The translations under genes and the position numbers were made by a program. Of a stretch of 60,000 nucleotides of DNA, positions 39,301 through 51,300 are shown piece after piece. Every line of letters starts with the position of its first letter. The first letter of the stretch is position 1. This stretch comes from Lineus longissimus (lineage: Eukaryota > Nemertea > Pilidiophora > Heteronemertea > Lineidae): assembly GCF_910592395.1 (NCBI RefSeq), contig NC_088314.1, positions 2,110,001-2,170,000 on the forward strand, read 5' to 3'. The notes under the pieces are model-generated. The model made no database searches. It saw only the letters and a list, made by a program, of their open reading frames with translations, and was not told where the DNA came from.

Positions 39301-42300
39301 ACCAGCATAAGTGATCATGACAGTGTACTCTCCCGTCTTCAATGGTGTGTACACACATTCGTAGTTCGTCTTGTCAATCTGCTTAACAATCACCTTCTCC
39401 TCAACGCCACCTGGGGAGAAAGATGGAAATCATAAAGTTGTTAGATGGATCGACAATTCTTACCGCGTTCCCAAATGACATATAGCCCCGTCTTCAAGAT
39501 TGGACGCAAACTTATCACAAGTCAGATCATTAACGCAAGTCTGTATACTCGAAATCCTATGTTATTTACCTGGTCCAGTGACGTGAACTTTGAGTTCTCC
39601 ATCACCAGCGCCCTCTGTGTGGACTTGAAAATCAGCTACGTCACGAACACGCACGCCCTTAGGCTGGATACCACGACCTGTTGCGTAGACTTTGCTGGGG
39701 TTGCAAGCTGTGAAATGAAAGAGAGGAGGGTCAGAAACGAGTATTTAGAAATTTCACAAAAATGGATGATGTCAACAGAAATAGAAGATGTTATCAGTGA
39801 TGACATCAACTCTTTTTGTTTTGACTGATAAACACTGAAATACATTTGAAAGGTTGACGATAACATGATTCTGGAAAAAGATCTTGCAGGGACATCTCTG
39901 CCTTTGGGAAAAGGTTGGAAAATCTAGATATGAACCTTGAAGCTTTCGATCAATAAAGTCAAATTGACTGAAAAGTTGTTTGTATCAAGAGTTATTATAT
40001 GAATTTACAGTTTCATAGCTTTCCTGCAATGAACAAGACAAATCTAACAGGTCAATCACATTACGGCCCAACACAATCTTTTCTGGCATTCATTCTGTCG
40101 ATGGGTTAATAGTGTGAAGCATCATTGCTGCCAATATGAGCTGAAAGAAACACACCTAAAATCAAATGAAGGCACGGATCAGTAGTAAGCTGAAGTCAAA
40201 CAGTTGAACATGCAGGTTTTGGAAACTTTGAACAAATCGTCAGAACAGGGAAGTCCAATGCCGAGCTAACAAACCTGGGGAAGAGGTTAACAGAAGGGCA
40301 TGCACCAGGTTGGGATATGGTGGGACAGTCACGTAGTATCTTATTGAATGATCTGAGGTCCATTTTGCAGAATACAGGTTCTAACATGCAAGCTACCGCG
40401 GTAATTTTAGTAGTGTATCTGTTTCTAGAAGGATCATATAGATCTGTCGAAGTATTTGTGAGTGTTAACATCATATAACTTGATATTTTCTGTTACATGT
40501 GCAAACGATGGTGGGTGCAGAAACCCGTATTCCAATCCATGCTGGCATCGTCAGGGTCAGAAGTCAAATCACAGAACGCTTTATAAATGCTTGCTGTAGC
40601 CAACAACTCCATCATTCTTGATGGTCTCTGATCTATTTGAAGACAGAAGATGGAACTTCTCGGTCTGATTTCATTTCTAACCCTGCAGCCAAGTTCATTT
40701 TAGCAGCCTTTCATGTCTATGTGGTATGTTTAGTGAAACACATCTAGAATATCTTTAGTGGTCTAGTTCTACGACTCCATAACACAATCAGCTGTTTCTT
40801 AGTTTTTTAGTTACCTGCTTTCGAATCTGTCGAAAAGAGAGGGACAAATTTACAAAGGATAATGCAGGGGTCGCAGTGACAATGTGTTGGAAGGCCCGAT
40901 CCCAAATCTTTGTTCATTTGCAGTAATCAAGCTCAGTTTTCCGAAGTTCCAGATATTTATCTAAACATGATGTATTTCAGGGCTGTCTAAAGGTGGGTTA
41001 TTTTGCAAATAACAACTGAATATCATCTTGGAATAACAAAGTTGGTCCTCTTAGCCACTGCTGATGAACAAGTAGTTGGGTCAGGCCAAATGTTAGGGTA
41101 CATAAGCAACACGATGTCATTTGCAAAAGAAGGAGTGTCAAATCGTGACACAGAATTACATGTATGTATACGGAGAAGGCACAATGAGCCAGAGCATGGC
41201 GCTACCTATGGGGAGATAACTAAAACATGAATAAACGATAAAAATTGCATGCGAGATGCATCAAAAATGGTAAAAAAACCAATTGTGATTTCCACAGTGA
41301 TATTGAAGTCAGGTACACAAACAGCTACCGGTATTGCTCTGTGTGAGCTACCAGTACTCTTCTCTCACATACAAAATGGCACAAAACCCCCTTCCACTCA
41401 TACCCAGCTGATTGGTCGATGGGGACCCCCAATTAGGGCCGTCTGGTATACATACATATACTTCCAAGTTATGTTTTTCGCTTTTATGCAACGATTTAAG
41501 ACGTTCTTACAAAACTGTCGATCAGGAACATCTTTCCCTTTTTTCTTCGGGTCTAAACAAGAAATCATATTCTTATTCCACGAAGCAATATCAGTTTTAC
41601 AGGTCATTTAAACTGAATAGATGGTTGGGGGAGACAGGAAGTTACGCGCAAAGGTAGCCAGAGAAAGTCAAGGAAGGAGTGAATCACACGGCTAACATCA
41701 ACAATATCTTCGTATTCCAGGTGGTTAGAAACTCTCTGAATTCTTGAAAATATCACCTGAGGAATAAGGGCATTAATTTCGCTGCCTTATTCTCCTTTCA
41801 GCATCACGTCAACTTTGCAATCGCACTGAATCATGCAAACGAACAGAATGAAATCAAAGTCATCTTCCGTCACAAGAAGATGGGGATACGAATTCGAAGT
41901 GGCAAACGAGAGCTTGTCCTTCGAAGTCCAACACATCACTTCAATCTCTAAAATAATCTTTCAAAACATCTGGCATGCATGACTTGATAAACTTGTATTT
42001 ACCTTTGGGACCTAATAGAATACCATTACCAGGGGGAAAAGAAATAGATCTTGTATTAGTTTACAAAAGAGAGAACAGTCTCATCCATATAATCTGTTTG
42101 CAGAACATTCTCAAATGAAGCAGTCTTGATAACTTCAAGGCTCCTGAATCAGTTACTTTATCAATGTCGCAGACATTGCAGAGCTGAAGAATTTTCTTGT
42201 TCCGAAGTCCTTGGAATACCAGGCAAGTATTATGTCAAAAGAACAGTTAGCTACTTCACTAGATGATACTGATGTACGCAGGCTGAAATCATTCTGGCAT

Positions 42301-45300
42301 GTTGAACAGTACAATTAAAGGGCACAACATGTATTGTATGGCCACGGCTATTTCCCTTCAAGTGGAGTCATTTCAACTGAAAACTGCATGATACAATCTC
42401 TTTTAGAGCCGTGCTTCTCTAACATAAGGAAACTGAACATTTCATGCCAGGTTTCAAGTATTGAATCAACGAAAATGTTGGCCTACAATCTCGCCAAAAT
42501 GGAATTCAAAACCAAAAGAAAAGTCGAGAACAGGGGATAATGCAGGCTCTAATTTCTGTCTACAACTATCAGGATAACGGTAGGGGAGAGTTGAGCTATG
42601 ACACTGTTGCTGCCGCATATGAATCAATGGAGTCACACCATCTCTCTCAAACACACAACAGAGATTACCAAAGGGGACATAAGAGACGGATACTTCGAAA
42701 ATCAGGCGGGACAATCAGGTCAATGCATACAGTCTGCATGCAAAATTGTCCAGGTAGAGGGCTCAGGGAATCAGGGTCCACGTGCATCCGATTTCTAGCT
42801 GTTCCATTTCCATTATCATGTGATGACACATCCTGATACTGGGCCATGAGGGATCTCAGTCCGTTCATGCATATTTGTCAGATGGCTTTGCCATAGCAGT
42901 ATGTGACCATTCATTTGAGGGACTTAGAATCACACCATGCAGATATTGGAAAGAGTGTTTGGTTACCTCCATCAACTGAATAACAAACAAAGAAGGACAT
43001 CTATCACTCATTGTATCAATCGATCAAACACTAATTCACACAAACAAGACCTTTAACTGCTAAGAATCTATCTGTGTCACATAGAGCCCGCAGTATGACG
43101 TCAACTCTAAACATTTGATCACAAATCTGCCACAAGTATCATTATGCGGACAACCTCCATTGGTGGAAATCTTGATTTTTCTCACGAGGCTTTGCGCCCT
43201 CTATCATCTGACATGCAGATTAATCTGTTGAAAACGTCAAACGTTTGTTAGTTAGAAAATGTAAAGCTTTACCTCCTTGGCCTGCAAAGAGAAGAAAAAG
43301 AACCACGTCAGATATGTCATCAGGAAATTTCAATGTCTCAAGCAGAACTATTCAAAATTCCTGACTTTATCTTCTTAGATTACAAGAATGTTAGACTCAG
43401 CAGTTCATGTTGACTATTAGTGCTAATGATGGATAATCCAATCAAAAGCGCTGTGGTTTCAATTGCAGTCATGGCAACGCGATATCTCCCTTGGTACGTA
43501 TTTCGCACTTTGTAGTGACACTTTCATGAACTGAACTAAGTAAAGATTATGAACTGATGCTAGTCTAACTTGACAAAAATGTTGATAAGTGACATCTCTC
43601 TATAGCCTCAAGCATGCAGGGCAGCGATTCAAACCAACACTTTCTGTCACAATTATGTCCTCTATGCAATGATGCAAACGGGATGCTTGGGGTAACATCT
43701 AAACTGGACTGGAACATCAGAGAATGTTCTCCTTATTTCACAAACAGTGTTTAATGTGTTCCACAGAGGCTGGTCCGATGACAAACAGGCTGTCAATGAA
43801 ATAACTCCATAGTGTCAAACACTCTGGCTGTACCGGCATGCACTTGATCAGTTTTAGCATATGCAGAAACAAATGAATCTCATCATGCAGATGGTGGGTC
43901 AAAGCTGAAACAAGTCAAACTGATATTAGTATAAATGGTTAGCATCATTCAAAGTTGCTGGTTTTTGCTTCTTATTGTAAAAAACTACCAATGACACAGA
44001 GCCTACTGAAGTATGTAACCCAAGCATGCTTACTGCATTCCATTTTGGCTTTGCCAAAAGGTTCTACGTGCTTTCCATGCAATTCAAACATTACAAACCA
44101 GCATCTTTGAATGTCTAAAGTAAACAATACTAGTGTCGAAAGTAGTAAAGATTTACCATATTTACAAGCAAACAAAACGATAAAAAAAGCTGTTATGTAG
44201 AAAACTGGTCATAACGTGTCTTCATCTTGCTTAGGGCCAGGGAAGCAGGGCGGAATGGGGGTGTACGCTACATTCGGCACGAACGATGAAGGAGGCAGGA
44301 CGTAGGTTACCACCATGTCCACATTCTGGCCGTTGCCAGCATCGACTGAGGTGCCCCACGATGCCGCCGACGTGGAAGTGGCGCCACCTTTACGCGTACT
44401 CGGAATCATATTATGGGATGTATCCACGGTGCGGGTGTCTGAACGTGAACGCGTTTGTGCCTCCACGGAGCGGGCACGGGTGCGAGTATTGGAACTGGAT
44501 ATTGTGATAACACTAGTATTATCCGAGAAGCTGACTCTCTTCTGGGGTTTGTTCCTATTGCGGGGCGCATGCCATGTTGGTGTTGGCTCAAGGCTTTGAG
44601 CTCGGAAGGGTGTCGGGTTGTGCTGTATTGGTATTGACCTGACGGCAGCGTTATACGGCGGATCCAAATGTTGCGACACATGAGAGGTTTGATGAACCAC
44701 TCTCACTCTCTGCTGTGTCGTGTATGACGTATTCATCACACTTATGTTTTGCCGCAGTGGAGGTGACAGCGTTTGTCTGGATGTTGCCTCAACATTTTGT
44801 GACGTTGAAGTAATATACTGTGCCAAAGACATTGGCTTCTGGACTGGTGAGCCAAAAGTTGGGGAGGCAGAATAGGGCGACCCTCCAATGTAAGGTGACA
44901 TTATACGGGGCGATCCTGCACTCTGCTGCAGGGGCGGAGATAAAGGTTGTTGACGATATGACCCCAAATTTGGCGGCCTCCAAATGTTTTGTTGTAACGG
45001 GGGAGAAACTGGATGGATGGATGGTGATTCAACATGACGTGAATCTCGCGGTGCACCGAAGAAATCTCTTGGCATTGAAGGAGGGGAAGTCACATTCTGT
45101 CTCATTGGTGAAAACCGTTGTGGAGGAGACTGAACTCCAAAACTTGGAGACTTCAGAGGCGACATCACGTTTTGTTGCGCGGGCGGTGGGGATATTGGAA
45201 GCATGTACGGAGAGTCCACATTTTGTGAAAAAGGGGGCGCTCCAAAGCTCTGGGGCATGGACGTTATCGGTACATTATATGGTACGAACTGATCGTCCAC

Positions 45301-48300
45301 ATTATGTTGTACATAGATGTCATCGCTTGTAAGATACGGCGGCGAGGACGACACCGTTGGCGTGGATACATCCACAATATGTGCAAGAGTACGTATTCGT
45401 GGACGTGAAGCTGAAAATAAAAACCAAAATTGCTATTAACCACTAACATGCTAATTATATGGCGCAACGCCATCTGTTGGGGATTTTTAGTACTGATTAT
45501 GGAGAAACGGATCTTCGGTAGGGTCAGATACAAAATGTGGAATGCATGCGGATTAATCACACCACGCCATGATGCAGATGTTCGCTTGTAGATGATCTTG
45601 ACCAAACTGAAGAAAATTAATCAGAAATTAATCTTTTACTGCAATGATTTCAGTTTGAAAAGCAACAGATATAAGCTCCTTTTACCTGAGGCGAAAGGCA
45701 GGAGGTGATAAGCATAGTTCGCAAAGAAACGTGATCATATCACTGGTTTACAACAATCAGTATAGCATGTGATACCACCAGTATTTTGGAACTTTGACAA
45801 ATTAGAACAACACCTTTCACAGGATTTGTCTTTTTTGTTTGGAGTCACTGGCCAGGTTAAAGCATAGATTATGCAGCTAAAGGTAGTCATTAAAGACATA
45901 TCGTGTCCCACTTTCCCAACTCAACTTAAAGCTGATTTTGGACAGGTGTATCTAGTTCTTCAATCAGCAAATCTCATTTAAGTTTGTGCCATTTTCGACC
46001 CTCATCCCCCCCCTCACTCCCTTCATGAAAAAGGATCAGGAAGAGGAGAAAACAGCAGCATATATGATTTTGCGTTGATGCCCAGGAAAAAAAAACGTCT
46101 TCTGCAACCTTAATGTGCTCACATTCAATGACTTCCAGAGGAAAAGAATATGAATCTGCAAGCAGGCAGAAATGTTATTAGTAAATATGTTAGTTGATGC
46201 TGTCATGTTAGTATGAAAACCATTTCGCAGCGTTATTATATGCCGTGTATATCTGAATGGATTTTACCTCCGGGCGCTGGAAAAAAAGGGGAGAATTATG
46301 GTAAAAAATGACAAGTGATGAATGGACTTGGGATAAGAGATAAAGAGGTAGAGAGGTAGAGAATGAAGGTTGAGATGTTGGAGATGAGGAAAGAGATTTG
46401 AGGAGAAAGCGAAAGACACAAGGCTGACTTCTAGAAGTAAATTGCAACCCATAAGCAGTTTCCTGATGGAGGGGTTAACAATACATATGTGAAATCAACA
46501 TTAGTAATATGAGTGATATTATCAGAAACACCACTTCTTCAGATCACAAGGGGAGGGCAAGAGCTGGTCTGGAGACACGGGTGTCAGGTGAACTTGAAGG
46601 AAATGAAAAGGTAGGTGGTTGATTGGAAAACCTAAAAGGTGTAAGACAAAAGAAGGAGTGATAGCATGAAAAAAGGGAAGGATAAACTGAATGTATGATG
46701 AAGATGAGAGAAGGAATGATAGCATGAAGAGAGAGAAGGGATACTGACTGAGAGTTGGAAGTTCTATAACTTAGTCCTGGTTCATTGAACATGTTGAATT
46801 GTAGTCGAGAGCCCAGATTTTGAGTAAACGAAAACGGTCACCATATTGGTTGAACCTGAGGTGAAATAAATCTTGTTTGCCACTTCAGCAGTGGCAAATG
46901 CAGAGAGCCAAACACTTTTCACAGGCGTTGGAAGATTTTGATAAAAAGTTATTGGCTTGGCCATTGTTACTGCCCAAAGAGCCAGTGGAACATGGCAGTT
47001 TACTCCTTTATAATAACGCAATCCAGTGTCGTCAATGCCTCTAAAAGATGGTTAGCCCACATAGTAACCAGGATAAGTTATTTTGAACATAAAGCTAAAG
47101 ATGATTTGATGATGTCTGATGGAGGACGAGACATGATGCACCAATCAGCAGTCTACGCAACACGCAGGGAAAACAGGTCCCAAACAATGTGAAATGAGGA
47201 TAAATGTGAAAGAACGAGGGACAGTTCTTCATGTGAGGAATACAGATATGGGGCTAGAAACGCTTTGGCAAATGGGTTGAACAAGTCCTGTCAAATAGTT
47301 TCTTTCAAAGCTTCGACAGCTCTTTTACAGTCTGCCTTACACTAGTAAATCTGGCTTCTTTATTTGACTCCATTTTTACTGGTATAACAGAAACTCAACC
47401 AAATTCTTAGCTATACATATCCAAGCGAGAGCCATGAACTCATTCTCTACCTGGTTCCCTCAAGGCCTCATAACTTTCGAAACTTCGAAAGTGCTCCTCT
47501 TTCATCAGAATACAAACTCTGATATTAAGATTTTCAACTTACGTGGGGCAACCCCGACTCCAAATGGACTCTTGGGAATGGCTGATCCCGCAAAGAACAC
47601 GCTGACTGAGTGCAGGCCCTCCTCCTTTGGCATATACTCGACGAGGTACGTGTCTTCAGACGTCTTCGTGACCTTGGGTTTCACGATGTCCTTACGGCCA
47701 TGGGGGTCTAGGATCACGATCTCAATGTTGCCGAATCCAGCCTCTGAAAAATGTATGCATCTTGTAAGAGAATGTTCAAGGTCAAATTGCTACTTGGCTG
47801 ACCTTGAGGTTTATTTTACAAGTTCAAGGTCACCAAGTTGACAAGCTAGATGCAGATGCATAGACGTGTTATGATACAGAAAGTGCAACCTTGTCCGCAG
47901 GAGTTAAAGCTGTGTGCACTCCTGGGACGAGGTCACAGAGCGGCGCTTGTTCTCATAGCAGACTGTTGTGAAATTCTCCAGGCGTTTTTGAAATAGAGGG
48001 ACTGTTTGTGATACCAAGGGCTTGTCTCAAGTCAAATCTCAGGGAACCATTTGCAGAATGGGCTGGGTAAAGACAGGAATAGTTAAATTTGATGTGAAAG
48101 ACATGGTAAAGAGCAAAATGTCTTTTACCATGATGGTTTAGGGTTATCAACTCACGGCTGGAGAATTTCGAGAATGGTCAATACGCAAAGATTCAACCTG
48201 AGTGCATGTCAAGATTCATGGAGAGCGCCACCTATGCTATATTACAGAAATGATTCAGGACTCAATACTGCCTTGTTTGGTAAACTAGGGGTAGGATTAT

Positions 48301-51300
48301 GTTCCTAATGTGTGAACGTATACCTGGTATTCAATTTGACATCGCTGTGTGTTCTTCAAAACAGTTGAATTTTGATAGATTTTACAATGTTACGCCCTTT
48401 TTGGCCTAAACTGATCCCTGCCCTTTTACCTCAAAAGGAGACAATACCCTGCCCTCTTCAATTCTTGGCAGAAGCACTAGACTCATAGCTTAGATACTAT
48501 CTACAGCACACAGAAATGGAATTGGCACACCTCGCACTCGAGTAGAGAATTCTATAACCTTGGCTATATCTACTGCTACAGCACACTCCAAAGCTATTTC
48601 AAAAGATTAAAAATCAATCAGATTTAGAGAATTTCTTTTATCAAAGTGCAGTTAGGTGCATTTAACTCGAAATTGTTAATAAACCTATGCTACTGTGATT
48701 TGGATAGTCTCTTGAACCTTGATATTTTCATTGACGTGTAGTCCTTCAGCAAATTTTGTACCAAGTTGAATTAAATGATTCGGATGCAATCAGAAAAACA
48801 AATAGATCAAAACATTCGAAAGATTTGAAGATTTTGTTCAAATTTCATGCCACCCATAATATTAGCAGACTGGTCCCTCAACCAATGCGTGAACATTTCA
48901 CATATAAACCCATGACCAGAACATACAAAGAGGCAGGACTTATCATACAATACTGCACAACGAAAATGTACCAATTTTTTTCAAACACTCAGTAGTGATA
49001 AAGTAGGACTTACATACAGGAAACCCAGAGTGTCAAATGTAACAATTCACTTTGGAGCTATGATGTACACTGAGTGTACACTGCATACTTATACTTATAC
49101 GACAAGATAGCTCCAACATGGTATGACATAAATGCTATTTGACATGTTTTTTTGATACACCCCGTATACTGATTCTCAAAATACAACAGGTCGCAGAATA
49201 GTTCTATTAGGCAGTATAGAGTCCTTAAATAGGCTTCACAGTGGCTAGAAGCAAGACAACAGTACACTTTTTGCAGTAAATGTACATGTATCTTGTGTCT
49301 AGTTGAGTGAAACCCACATGATACTTATTTGCAATCTTACCCACGCCATCTTCTGTAGGGAGAGAAAATTAAACTGTGTCAACGGGAAAGTTTTAACGAA
49401 AAGTTCAAATTTTGGAGCGACCAACCTGCCCAGGATATAAACATGCCATTCTGGTATAAACTTTCTGGGAAGATTCCTGATTTAGAGGCAAGGATTAGGT
49501 TTAGGCCCTTCCACCTAAAGAGGATTGCTGCAGGATGAGCAATGAAGGGGAAATTTCCAAAATCTGGAGTTATTTGAGGATCTAAGGCTCAATAACTGAA
49601 GATTTGAAGAGGTCACTGCAACCCTGCACGTCAAAATAAGTTATTAGTCAAGAGACTGTCGGAGCTGGAATACGAACAGAATTATTAAAGACTACAGCCC
49701 TGGTCAGATTTGCGTGTGTTACTTTATTTGCTATTTTGTGTAAAGCTGAAAAGCATCCCATGTACCTCTGGTAGTTCGAAAGAAAGTTAGTCACTAATAT
49801 GGCGTTAAGTTTAACCTGGCGTTATCCCCAACAGTTAGAAGTGTTTTGAACAATTTGAAGTTATATCTGAGTATTTTCACTCCATGGACCGTCTAAAAAT
49901 AGGGTTTTTGTTGGCAAGGTCACCATCCCTTCAGTATAATCCCATCAAAATCAACTTACTCTTTGTGAACACCTCGAAGTGTGCCCGCTTTCCGACCATG
50001 TTACCAGTCCTCTCGATACCGGGTCCGACAGCCGTGACCTTGGAAGCATCTCCAGCTTGACCTTCAACAGTCACAGTGAATGGACTCCTTGGGATCTCCT
50101 TGGTGGCGAACTTGACAATGACCTGAGGATCAGATAACGAGTTTTGGATCAGATTCAAAATAGCTTTTTGAAATGGAAAGATTTCTTCAGATTACTGACT
50201 AAAACAAACCAATGAATGAGTCACTCTACAACACTCAACTGATGGACAGTCAGTCGTGTTTGTTGGCCTAACTAAGTTGTCCTCTGCACTTCCCCTCCCC
50301 TCTGTTCAATTTGTCCTGCAGGTTCGTTGACACTGTTTGGCCAGGGTCCATGAGACCCAGATTGAATGCGCCTTCAGTCTGTTTTACTCCCAGTTATCAG
50401 TTCCTGATATCTTACCTTGTAGTTTCCCTCCATGGTGGGTGTGTAGGAGCAGCTATAGGTGAGGTTCCTGTCATTGTTGAACAAGACTTCACACTGAAAA
50501 AGGCAAAGCATTGATGATGGTCAGACTAGTGTCTTAGTACTTTACTGTGGCATTTACTGTTACAGGAGCACTGTTTTAATTTAGAAGAAGAAATAACAAG
50601 TTGAAATTTACAATCAAAAAGTTTGAAAGACGGATTTTCAAGACATACAGTACATACAGATTCAGAAACAACTGTAAAGATTAAAATTCAGTAAAAAAAA
50701 AATCGGAATTTGATGAAACTTAATCAAACTTTTTTTAACAATAATATAAACATAATGAACGAACACAAAAATTGTCAATAATAAATGATCAAATCGATTT
50801 TTTTTTATAAAATTGAAAAAATTCATGAATGCATGGTTGGACTGTGGAGTTTTGTTTAGCATGATCAACTGATGAAACAATGATAATGCAAAACTGACTA
50901 TATATTACAGAAGAAAAAATTGTGAGAGGACAATTTTTTCCCAACCACGCATTCACTTAAGAAACGGTTAGCATTGCCTGAGATGTCCTTACATGTTTCA
51001 ATGGACAGTGGACCTGGGGTTAAAGAAGGTTAAGCATGCAGATTAGTGATACACACTGAGAAATAAAGGTTTTTGAGCTTTTGTTTTTCGGCCAACAAAA
51101 ATATGAGGTTTTTCAGTGAAATAAAAAACCCTTAGATTCTTAGCTCCACTAGACTCTAAGTATCTTAAATGTATTTCAGACTTGGGTTCTTGGAGTTACG
51201 AAGGGTTCAACTCAACAGAACTATACCCATGCAACCGCCACCTGTAAAGTTTAAACTTTGACCACCAGGTGTCACTACTCACCTTCTCTTGCTGACCCTT

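Larger units (their letters stand above)
39708..44208 (-). other. FLN: intron 7, downstream part
   Basis: The long intron between Ig2 and Ig3 downstream of the terminal exon. It contains microexons A-D and the likely 3' UTR of the alternative tail at its right end. I see no other gene, RNA or mobile element in it. Confidence 0.6.
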
